Shown: piece by piece, positions 1 through 5,980 of the stretch | How positions within the stretch are numbered: position 1 is the stretch's first letter | Layout: each line of letters begins with the position of its first letter | DNA from: Betaproteobacteria bacterium | Lineage (GTDB): Bacteria; Pseudomonadota; Gammaproteobacteria; Burkholderiales; UBA9220 | Length of the DNA stretch: 6,978 nt | Assembly (NCBI GenBank): GCA_020061285.1 | Contig: JAGUYQ010000048.1 | Span: 1 to 6,978 of the forward strand | Direction: 5' to 3' | The notes under the pieces: model-generated | Told to the model about the DNA's origin: nothing | The model's input: the letters and a program-made list of their open reading frames with translations, nothing else | The model's database searches: none | Translations under genes and position numbers: made by a program

Positions 1-1245
1 CAGGCAGTGCTGGACCACATCCGCAACTGCGGCGTGGTCGGCCTGGGCGGCGCCGTGTTCCCCACCCACATCAAGCTCCAGGTGAACGGCTCCCTGGGCA
101 CCCTCATCATCAACGCCGCCGAATGCGAGCCGTGGATCACCAGCGACGACCTGCTGATGCGCGAGCGCGCCGACGAAATCGTCCAGGGGATCGAAATCCT
201 CCAGCACCTGCTCAAGCCGGCGGAAACCCTGGTGGGCATCGAGGACAACAAGCCCGAGGCCGTCGCCGCCATGACCCGCGCCGCCGAAGGCAAGGACATC
301 GAAGTCGTCGCCGTCCCCACCCTCTACCCCACCGGCGGCGAGAAGCAGTTGATCAAGATTCTCACCGGCAAGGAGGTGCCCTCCGGCGGGCGCCCCTACC
401 AGATCGGCGTGGTTTGCACCAACGTCGCCACGGTCTATGCCGTACACCGGGCGGTCGATTTCGGCGAGCCGATGATTTCCCGCATCGTCACCATCACCGG
501 CAACGTGCAGAACCCCGGCAACTTCGAGGCACGCATCGGCACCCCCGTGGATGAACTGCTGCGCTTGGCCGGCGGCGCCTTGCCGGACACCACCCGCTAC
601 ATCATGGGCGGCCCGATGATGGGCACACCCTTGCCCAACAGCGCCTACCACGTGCAAAAGGCCAGCAACTGTTTCATCGCCGCTTCCGACGCCCTCTTCC
701 CGCCGGAACCGGCGGCCATGCCCTGCACCCGCTGCACCCACTGCGCCGAGGCGTGTCCGGTGAACCTGCGCCCCTACGAGCTGCAATGGTTCATCCGCGG
801 CAAAAACTTCGACAAGGCCCGTGCTTATAACGTATTCGATTGCATCGAATGCGGTTGTTGCAGTTACGTCTGCTCCAGCAATATCCCGCTGGTCCAGTAT
901 TTCCGTTACGCAAAAAGCGAACTCATGGAACGCGACCGCGAAAAACGTGCCGCGGAAATGGCGCGTCAGCGCAGCGAATTGAAACAGCAACGCATGGAAC
1001 GGGAAAAGGCCGAAAAGGCCGCCAAACACGCGGCCGCAGCCGCCGCTGCGGCCAAGAACGAAAGCGCCGAGGACAAGGCCGCCAAGCAGGCCGCCATTGC
1101 CGCGGCGGTGGAGCGCGCCAACGCCAAGAAGGCGGAAGCCGAGCCCAAGAACACCGATGAGCCGAGCGCCGCGACCCAGGCGGAAATCGCCGCCATCGAG
1201 GAGCGGCGAGCCCAAGCCGATGTCACGCTAAAAGAGGAGGCATAG
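1..1245 (+). CDS. rnfC: RnfC, electron transport complex subunit C (5' partial)
   Basis: Peripheral iron-sulfur flavoprotein subunit of the Rnf/Rsx complex, thought to exchange electrons with NAD(H) on the cytoplasmic side. The reading frame is open from base 1, so the N-terminus lies outside the window; by family comparison roughly 120-130 residues are missing. Numbering from the first in-window codon (414 codons remain): the nucleotide/flavin-binding core starts at the glycine-rich GLGGAVFPT (14-22), then NAAECEP (38-44), YPTGGEKQLI (109-118) and an SLBB-like stretch around 161-188. Two 4Fe-4S motifs follow, C242/C245/C248/C252-P and C281/C284/C287/C291. The last ~100 residues are a charged Ala/Lys/Glu-rich probable coiled coil with a stretch (about 357-380) like one unit of the C-terminal repeats of E. 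coli RsxC. rnfD follows after 54 nt. Family assignment is very secure. Confidence 0.96.
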   Translation, partial: QAVLDHIRNCGVVGLGGAVFPTHIKLQVNGSLGTLIINAAECEPWITSDDLLMRERADEIVQGIEILQHLLKPAETLVGIEDNKPEAVAAMTRAAEGKDIEVVAVPTLYPTGGEKQLIKILTGKEVPSGGRPYQIGVVCTNVATVYAVHRAVDFGEPMISRIVTITGNVQNPGNFEARIGTPVDELLRLAGGALPDTTRYIMGGPMMGTPLPNSAYHVQKASNCFIAASDALFPPEPAAMPCTRCTHCAEACPVNLRPYELQWFIRGKNFDKARAYNVFDCIECGCCSYVCSSNIPLVQYFRYAKSELMERDREKRAAEMARQRSELKQQRMEREKAEKAAKHAAAAAAAAKNESAEDKAAKQAAIAAAVERANAKKAEAEPKNTDEPSAATQAEIAAIEERRAQADVTLKEEA

Positions 1246-1288
1246 GCCTGGACGCGCGAGCAGCCAAGCCTTGCCCAGTGTAGTTTTT

Positions 1289-1294
1289 TGAGGA
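1289..1294 (+). promoter_or_regulatory. Ribosome binding site of rnfD
   Basis: TGAGGA lies 5 bases before the ATG at 1300. It decides the start in favour of this ATG over the in-frame TTG at 1288, which overlaps the site itself. The rest of the rnfC-rnfD gap (1246-1288) shows no hairpin or promoter that I can recognise. Confidence 0.6.
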
Positions 1295-1299
1295 AACCC

Positions 1300-2334
1300 A
1301 TGAGTTCACCCCATATTTTCGAGGGCCACAGCGTCGGCCAGACCATGTTCCGGGTCATGGCCGCCCTGGTGCCCGGCATCGTCTTCTATGTCATCGCTTT
1401 CGGGCCGTCCATCCTCGTCACCCTGACCATCGCCAGCATCACGGCGATAGTTGCGGAAGTGGCAATGCTCAAAATCCGCAGCTACCCCGTCAAACCCTTC
1501 GTCCTCGACGGCAGCGTTCTCCTCACAGCCTGGCTCCTGGCCCTGTCCATCCCCCCCATGTCGCCCTGGTGGCTGATCGTGACCGGCACCGTCATCGCGG
1601 TGGTGTTCGCCAAACATCTCTACGGCGGCCTTGGCAATAACCTGTTCAACCCCGCCATGGTGGGGTTTGCCGCCCTGATGATTTCCTTCCCGGCCTACAT
1701 GACCCACTGGCCCGCCCCCATGGCGCTGTCCACCGTCCACCTCGGCTTCGGCGACCAACTGGCCTACATGCTGACTGGCTCCCTCCCCGCTGGCATGGAC
1801 GTGGACGCCATCAACATGGCCACCCCCCTGGACACCCTCAAGACCCAGCTTCACCTGCACCACACGGCGGGCGAAGTGTTGCAGATGCCGATTTTCGACG
1901 TCATCGGCGGCAAGGGCACGGTATGGATCGCCCTCATGTACCTGCTGGGCGGCATCTACCTGTGGCGAGCCAAGATCATTACCCCGCACATTCCCCTCGC
2001 CTTTCTCGGCGGCCTGTTCCTGATGGCGACCATCTTTTACCTGAAGGATGCCGATCACTACGTGGCCCCCTGGTTCCACCTCGCTACCGGCGGCACCATG
2101 CTGGGCGCCTTCTTCATCGCCACCGACCCGGTAACGGCGTCCAGCACGCCTAAAGGCAAGTTGATTTTCGGCCTCGGCATCGGCGCCCTCACCTACGTGG
2201 TGCGCGTCCTGGGCGGCTACCCGGATGGCGTCGCCTTCTCTGTGCTGATCATGAACGCCTTTGTTCCCCTCATCGACACCTATACCCAGCCCCGCGTCTT
2301 CGGCCACGCGAAACAAGAGGAGGCTTCCCGGTGA
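1300..2334 (+). CDS. rnfD: RnfD, electron transport complex subunit D
   Basis: Integral membrane subunit of Rnf, homologous to NqrB, carrying a covalently bound FMN and implicated in ion translocation. The protein is 344 aa from the ATG, close to the usual ~350. Hydrophobic segments lie near residues 17-34, 36-56, 71-84, 90-108, 115-133, 208-224, 229-248 and 259-275, with two more near the C-terminus, giving a polytopic membrane protein. Family signatures visible are KPFVLDGSVLLTAWLLALSIPP, shown here in part as LLTAWLLALSIPP, GGLGNNLFNPAMVG, ATPLDTLKTQ (T175 aligns with the family's candidate flavinylated threonine), TGGTMLGAFFIATDPVTAS (about 262-281) and GGYPDGVAF. The preceding residues are NM rather than the SG of a strict SGAT site. 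The stop overlaps the rnfG start (GTGA). Assignment is secure; the FMN residue is inferred by alignment from memory. Confidence 0.96.
   Translation: MSSPHIFEGHSVGQTMFRVMAALVPGIVFYVIAFGPSILVTLTIASITAIVAEVAMLKIRSYPVKPFVLDGSVLLTAWLLALSIPPMSPWWLIVTGTVIAVVFAKHLYGGLGNNLFNPAMVGFAALMISFPAYMTHWPAPMALSTVHLGFGDQLAYMLTGSLPAGMDVDAINMATPLDTLKTQLHLHHTAGEVLQMPIFDVIGGKGTVWIALMYLLGGIYLWRAKIITPHIPLAFLGGLFLMATIFYLKDADHYVAPWFHLATGGTMLGAFFIATDPVTASSTPKGKLIFGLGIGALTYVVRVLGGYPDGVAFSVLIMNAFVPLIDTYTQPRVFGHAKQEEASR
2316..2323 (+). promoter_or_regulatory. Ribosome binding site of rnfG
   Basis: AGAGGAGG inside the 3' end of rnfD, 7 bases before the GTG at 2331. This near-consensus Shine-Dalgarno sequence supports the non-ATG start and the overlap with the rnfD stop codon. 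Confidence 0.75.
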
Positions 2335-2996
2335 GCGCCCTGCCCCTGCCCTTGCAAACCACGCTACGCACCGCGCTCAGCCTGCTGGTCTTCGCCGTGA
2401 TCGGCACCGCCCTGCTGGCCTTCACCTACAGCGCGACCAAAGACAATATCGCCAGGAACGAAGAGCAGGCAAAACTGAGACTGATCGGCCAGATACTGCC
2501 CGCCAGCGCCTACGACAACAATATTCTGCAAGACACCCTGACCCTCCCCCCCACTGCGGAATTGGGCACCTTCGATCCATCCACCGTTTACCTCGCCCGC
2601 AATGGCGGCGCCCCCGTTGCAGCCGTGCTGGAAGCCGTGGCCCCAGACGGCTATGCCGGCAAGATCAAGCTGGTGGTTGCCATCTATGCCAGCGGCGAAA
2701 TCGCCGGCGTACGCGTGATTTCCCACAATGAGACCCCCGGCCTGGGCGACTACATCGAAATCGCCAAGAGCGACTGGATCAACGTCTTCGGTGGCAAATC
2801 CCTTGCCAAGCAGGCGGATAAGGATTGGAAAGTGAAAAAGGACGGAGGGGTGTTCGAACACGTCTCCGGCGCCACCATCACCCCCCGCGCCGTCATCAAG
2901 GCGGTACACAAGGCCCTCGCCTATTTCGAGCAGAACAAGGACAAGTTGTTCGCCACCCAACCGCCGGCCGCCGCCGGCACTGGAGCCGCCAAATGA
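2331..2996 (+). CDS. rnfG: RnfG, electron transport complex subunit G (FMN-binding)
   Basis: Membrane-anchored flavoprotein subunit of Rnf (homologue of NqrC), with its FMN domain facing the periplasm. The protein is 221 aa, starting with GTG and preceded by a strong ribosome binding site. One N-terminal membrane helix (about residues 10-30) is followed by a soluble FMN-binding domain. The region GEIAGVRVISHNETPGLGDYI (near 123-142; shown as its conserved part HNETPGLGDYI) is typical of the family. The covalent FMN site is S179-G180-A181-T182, with T182 the expected phosphoester-linked residue. A short Pro/Ala-rich tail ends the protein. The start overlaps the rnfD stop by 4 nt and the stop overlaps the rnfE start by 4 nt, so translational coupling is likely. 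Assignment is secure. Confidence 0.96.
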   Translation: MSALPLPLQTTLRTALSLLVFAVIGTALLAFTYSATKDNIARNEEQAKLRLIGQILPASAYDNNILQDTLTLPPTAELGTFDPSTVYLARNGGAPVAAVLEAVAPDGYAGKIKLVVAIYASGEIAGVRVISHNETPGLGDYIEIAKSDWINVFGGKSLAKQADKDWKVKKDGGVFEHVSGATITPRAVIKAVHKALAYFEQNKDKLFATQPPAAAGTGAAK

Positions 2997-3691
2997 GCAC
3001 CGTATCCTACTCCGAGATCGCCAAGAACGGCCTGTGGCACCAGAATGCAGGCTTGGTCATGCTGCTGGGCCTGTGTCCCTTGCTGGCGGTCAGCTCCACC
3101 GTGGTCAACGGCCTCGGCCTCGGCATCGCCACGGCTCTCGTCATGACTTTCAGCAACGCTGCCGTTTCCCTGGTGCGCAGTTGGGTACCCCAGGAGGCGC
3201 GCATCCCGGTTTACATCATCATCATTTCCGTGCTGGTGACCATCATCCAGTTGGTGATGAATGCCTACATGCAGGCCCTGTATGTCGTGCTGGGGATATT
3301 CGTCCCCCTGATCGTGGTGAACTGCACCGTGCTGGGCCGCGCCGAGACCTTTGCCTCCAAGAATACCGTCATGCCGTCGGTGGTGGACGGGCTGATGGTG
3401 GGCCTGGGGCTGGCTCTCACCCTGGGGGGTCTGGGCGCCCTGCGGGAAATCTTCGGCAAGGGCACGCTGCTCAGCGGCATCGACCTCGCCTTTGGCGAAA
3501 GCGCCAAGTCCTGGGTTATCCATTTCGCGCCCGCCGACTACCCCGGCTTCCTGCTCGCCATTCTGCCCCCGGGCGCCTTCTTTGGTCTCGGCTTGATGAT
3601 CGCCGGCAAGAATTGGCTGGATGAACGCAGCAACCGCAAGCAGCAGGCGATTGCGGTGGGCTGCACGCCTGCCGCCCATCAGGCTTCCTGA
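2993..3691 (+). CDS. rnfE: RnfE, electron transport complex subunit E
   Basis: Integral membrane subunit of Rnf, paralogous to RnfA (and to NqrD/NqrE). In known complexes RnfA and RnfE together hold an intramembrane 2Fe-2S cluster through conserved cysteines. The protein is 232 aa from the ATG at 2993, preceded by GGAG at 2982-2985. The family opening (YSEIAKNGLWHQNAGLV) is at the N-terminus. Candidate cluster ligands are C28 in LGLCPLLAVS and C111 in VNCTVLGRAE. About six hydrophobic segments are seen, including 36-60, 72-90, 95-115, 130-150 and 185-204. After the last helix a basic stretch (KNWLDERSNRKQQ) is followed by a short tail with an extra cysteine, C224. Longer in-frame extension to 2825 is not needed. 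It is the last gene of the operon, followed by a terminator hairpin; no rnfH is present. Confidence 0.96.
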   Translation: MSTVSYSEIAKNGLWHQNAGLVMLLGLCPLLAVSSTVVNGLGLGIATALVMTFSNAAVSLVRSWVPQEARIPVYIIIISVLVTIIQLVMNAYMQALYVVLGIFVPLIVVNCTVLGRAETFASKNTVMPSVVDGLMVGLGLALTLGGLGALREIFGKGTLLSGIDLAFGESAKSWVIHFAPADYPGFLLAILPPGAFFGLGLMIAGKNWLDERSNRKQQAIAVGCTPAAHQAS

Positions 3692-3705
3692 GCGCCGGGC
3701 ATGTG

Positions 3706-3735
3706 AAAAATCCTGGCGGGGCGGCCAGGGTTTTT
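3706..3735 (+). terminator. Intrinsic terminator after rnfE
   Basis: Left arm AAAAATCCTGGC (3706-3717), six-base loop (3718-3723), right arm GCCAGGGTTTTT (3724-3735). Twelve pairs form with a single T-G wobble, and the right arm ends in five T. It starts 14 bases after the rnfE stop codon and separates the rnf operon from nth. Because the left arm begins with A5, the hairpin could also work on the opposite strand. Confidence 0.75.
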
Positions 3736-3779
3736 CTGCCCGGGGGCGGCGGGGCACCCGCCCATGACACACCAACATC

Positions 3780-3788
3780 TGGCATAAT
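3780..3788 (+). promoter_or_regulatory. Candidate extended -10 promoter element for nth
   Basis: TGGCATAAT reads as an extended -10 element (TGn followed by CATAAT, one mismatch to TATAAT). It lies after the rnfE terminator. No good -35 box is seen at 16-18 bases; ATGACA at 3764-3769 would give a spacer of only 13. Transcription would start about 7 bases on, near 3795, two bases before the nth ATG. Inference from sequence alone. Confidence 0.4.
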
Positions 3789-3796
3789 GCAGCCCA

Positions 3797-4432
3797 ATGA
3801 ACGCGCACAAACGCCGCGAGATATTCCTCCGTTTAGCGGCTGCAAACCCTCATCCCACCACCGAACTCCAATACCGCACGCCCTTCGAATTGCTGGTAGC
3901 CGTGATTCTTTCCGCCCAGGCCACCGACAAAGGCGTCAACCTGGCCACGGCAAAACTGTTCCCCCTGGCGAACACGCCGGATAAAATCCTCGCCCTCGGC
4001 CAAGCAGGATTGGAGGACCACATCAAGACCATCGGCCTCTACCGCAGCAAGGCCAAACACATCCTCGCCACCTGCGACATTCTCCTGCGCCAGCACGGCG
4101 GCCAAGTGCCCGAAGACCGCGAAGCCCTGGAAAACCTGCCCGGTGTGGGACGAAAAACGGCCAACGTGGTGCTCAATACGGCGTTCGGCCACCCCACCAT
4201 CGCGGTGGACACCCACATCTTCCGCGTCGCCAACCGGACCAAATTAGCCCCCGGCAAAACGGTGCTGGAAGTGGAAAAAAAGCTGCTCAAGGCCGTGCCC
4301 GCCGAATTCCGCCAGGATGCCCATCATTGGCTGATCCTGCATGGCCGCTATGTGTGCAAGGCCCGCAAGCCCGAATGCTGGCGCTGCCCGATTAACGATT
4401 TGTGCGAATACCCGGCCAAGGCCGCGCTCTGA
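3797..4432 (+). CDS. nth: Endonuclease III (DNA glycosylase / AP lyase)
   Basis: Base-excision repair enzyme that removes oxidised pyrimidines from DNA and cleaves the strand at abasic sites. The protein is 211 aa, the same length as E. coli Nth, and aligns with it from the first residue, which supports the ATG at 3797. The helix-hairpin-helix is LPGVGRKTANVV (about 114-125) with catalytic K120, and the catalytic aspartate is D138 in AVDTHIFRV. The 4Fe-4S loop is C187-x6-C194-x2-C197-x5-C203 near the C-terminus. All key residues are present, so it should be active. The last codons touch the next gene (TGA then ATG with no gap). No purine-rich ribosome binding site is seen upstream. Its position after rnfE matches the rsxABCDGE-nth order of E. 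coli, but here a terminator and a possible promoter separate the two. Confidence 0.97.
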   Translation: MNAHKRREIFLRLAAANPHPTTELQYRTPFELLVAVILSAQATDKGVNLATAKLFPLANTPDKILALGQAGLEDHIKTIGLYRSKAKHILATCDILLRQHGGQVPEDREALENLPGVGRKTANVVLNTAFGHPTIAVDTHIFRVANRTKLAPGKTVLEVEKKLLKAVPAEFRQDAHHWLILHGRYVCKARKPECWRCPINDLCEYPAKAAL

Positions 4433-5515
4433 ATGCCTATCGCCACCGGATTATCCGCCGGCCCCGACGCCACCGCCGATCTCGTCACCCTGGCGGTTAA
4501 CGAAGCCATGGAGCGTGCCGCCCTCGACCACGTCAGCAGCATACTGCTGTTTCTCTCCGCCGATTTTGCCGCCGCCCCCCAGCCCGCCCTTCTGGCCGCG
4601 GCAAAAGCGGCGGCATGCACCCAGATCGTCGGCTGTACCGCCGCGGGCATCTTTACCGAAAACGACTGGGTGCTGGACTCTCCCGCCGCCGCCGCCATGG
4701 TGTTCGGCGACGGTATCCGGCTCGAGACGGTGCGTGAAGCCGCGGAGGACGACCTGATTTTGAGCTTGGCCTCCCCCAACTGCCTCAACGCCGCTTGGCT
4801 GATGCAGCCGGGACACCGCTTCGGCGGGATTTCCGGCGACGCCAGCGGCCAGGGACCCTACAAGGTGTGGAGCGGCGGCAAGCTGACGGAAAAAGGACGC
4901 AGCGAAACCTGCCTCCGTGGCGCCCAAGGCGCCGTGGGCATCTCCCAAGGGGCGCTACCCTTGTGCCCCCCCAAACGCGTGACCGAATTGCGAAACAACG
5001 ACGTCCTGGCTCTGGAGGGTCAATCCGCCCTGGCGTCCCTGGAGTTGTGCCTGCCGCCGGAGATGTCCACCCGCACGCGGATACCGCTCCATCTGCTGAT
5101 GGCCGGCATCACCCTCGACGAATCGGCCACGGCCATCGGCGAAGGGCGCTATCGCTTGGTCCCCATCGTATCCGCCAACGACGACGGCTCGGTTACCCTG
5201 TCGGTTTATCCCGAGGAAGGCCAAAGCCTGTTCTGGGCGCTGCGCGAACCTTCCGCCGCCGAGCGGGACATGCGCCTGATGCTATCCCAATTGGGCCCGC
5301 GCCTGGAAAGAGAACCGGATTTCGCCCTGGTTTTTCCCTGCATGGGCCGCAGCCCCTATTTTTACGGCGGCGTTGACCGGGACCTGGAAACGCTGAAAAA
5401 GGAGTACCCCGACATGCCCTTCATCGGCTTCTACGGCAACGGCGAGATCGCCCCCTTCAACCGGGGCAACGAGTTGTTCCAGTATTCCACCGTGCTTGGG
5501 CTGTTCCATGTTTAA
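4433..5515 (+). CDS. Stand-alone FIST-domain protein (FIST N + FIST C)
   Basis: A 360-aa soluble-looking protein with no signal peptide or membrane helix. It shows the two halves of the FIST sensory module, proposed in the literature to bind small ligands such as amino acids. The FIST N half covers about residues 25-190, with the characteristic QIVGCTAAGIF at 64-74. The FIST C half runs from about 190 to the end, with FPCMGR (301-306) and GFYGNGEIAPF (332-342). The latter pair corresponds to the family's usual F-C-GR and GFY-x-x-GEI signatures. No signalling output (GGDEF, EAL, histidine kinase or methyl-accepting domain) is attached. The ATG directly abuts the nth stop and only a weak AAGG (4418-4421) precedes it, so translation probably depends on nth. 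The stop overlaps the next gene by 8 nt. Family assignment is strong; ligand and role are unknown. Confidence 0.85.
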   Translation: MPIATGLSAGPDATADLVTLAVNEAMERAALDHVSSILLFLSADFAAAPQPALLAAAKAAACTQIVGCTAAGIFTENDWVLDSPAAAAMVFGDGIRLETVREAAEDDLILSLASPNCLNAAWLMQPGHRFGGISGDASGQGPYKVWSGGKLTEKGRSETCLRGAQGAVGISQGALPLCPPKRVTELRNNDVLALEGQSALASLELCLPPEMSTRTRIPLHLLMAGITLDESATAIGEGRYRLVPIVSANDDGSVTLSVYPEEGQSLFWALREPSAAERDMRLMLSQLGPRLEREPDFALVFPCMGRSPYFYGGVDRDLETLKKEYPDMPFIGFYGNGEIAPFNRGNELFQYSTVLGLFHV

Positions 5516-5930
5516 CCCTTCCCGCGACCAGGCACGGCGCTTCTTCTTCGACGCTTGGGAAAAACACCAGTCCAACCGCCCCCTGACCCCTCTGGAAGGG
5601 ATGGCGGTGGACTTGGTTCTCTGCCACCCCGAATACCATGCCATCCTGGCAAATCCCGACCGCTACCTGGACCAGGACTTTCTACCCGAAAACGGCGAGA
5701 CCAATCCTTTTCTCCACCTGCAACTGCATCTGGCGGTGGAGGAACAGCTATCCATCGACCAGCCCGCTGGCATCCTCGGCCACTACCACCGCCTGCTGGC
5801 GCGGGAAGGCGACGCCATGGCCGCACAGCATCACCTCATGGAATGCCTGGCGGAAACCCTCTGGCAGGCCCAGCTCCATGGAACCGCACCCGACGCCGCG
5901 GTTTATTTGAGCTGCCTGCAAAGACGATGA
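5508..5930 (+). CDS. DUF1841 family protein
   Basis: A 140-aa soluble, probably all-helical protein matching the DUF1841 family of beta/gammaproteobacteria; no function is established. It opens with the family's MFNPSRDQARRFFFDAW, which argues for the ATG at 5508 rather than the in-frame TTG at 5496. Conserved-looking blocks are HPEYH (40-44), ETNPFLHLQLHLAVEEQLSI (64-83), H108/H109 with E112, and a final Trp-Gln-Ala block followed by PDAAVYLSCL near the C-terminus. H70, H74 and E78 are spaced one helical turn apart, which could form one face of a metal site; that is inference. The gene overlaps the end of the FIST gene by 8 nt and has no clear ribosome binding site, so it looks translationally coupled. 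It is the last gene of the + strand unit, meeting a convergent transporter gene. Confidence 0.87.
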   Translation: MFNPSRDQARRFFFDAWEKHQSNRPLTPLEGMAVDLVLCHPEYHAILANPDRYLDQDFLPENGETNPFLHLQLHLAVEEQLSIDQPAGILGHYHRLLAREGDAMAAQHHLMECLAETLWQAQLHGTAPDAAVYLSCLQRR

Positions 5931-5931
5931 A

Positions 5932-5958
5932 ATAAAAAAGGACGGCTCTCGCCGTCCT
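5932..5958 (-). terminator. Intrinsic terminator of the TauE/SafE gene
   Basis: Read on the minus strand: a perfect 8-bp stem AGGACGGC / GCCGTCCT (5958-5951 and 5946-5939) with a GAGA loop, followed by TTTTTTATT (5938 down to about 5930). It starts 22 bases after the transporter stop codon. On the plus strand the hairpin is followed by TCAAGCC with no T-tract, so it is weak or inactive for the DUF1841 gene even though it lies 8 bases after that stop. Confidence 0.85.
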
Positions 5959-5980
5959 CAAGCCACCACTCAAAACTCAA

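Noticed and set aside
1021..1160. Alanine-rich end of rnfC as a sign of frameshift or repeat expansion
   Set aside because: The frame is continuous to its stop, codons vary within the alanine run, and such tails are known in RnfC/RsxC proteins.
1288..1299. TTG at 1288 as start of rnfD
   Set aside because: It would overlap the Shine-Dalgarno sequence TGAGGA. The ATG at 1300 has proper spacing and begins close to the usual family N-terminus.
1306..2316. 336-aa open frame on the minus strand opposite rnfD
   Set aside because: It is a mirror of a GC-rich gene. The translation is Gly/His/Asp/Glu-rich, low complexity and unlike any family I know, while the plus strand gives a clear RnfD.
2825..2992. 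Long N-terminal extension of rnfE
   Set aside because: The added 56 residues are Arg/His-rich and out of frame with rnfG. The ATG at 2993 gives the family N-terminus, a GGAG site and an ATGA overlap.
2921..3808. 295-aa open frame on the minus strand opposite rnfE
   Set aside because: Same effect: the reverse complement of membrane-helix codons gives a long His/Gly/Gln-rich frame with no family features.
5496..5507. TTG at 5496 as start of the DUF1841 gene
   Set aside because: The family begins with MFNPSR, which matches the ATG at 5508; the four added residues have no support.
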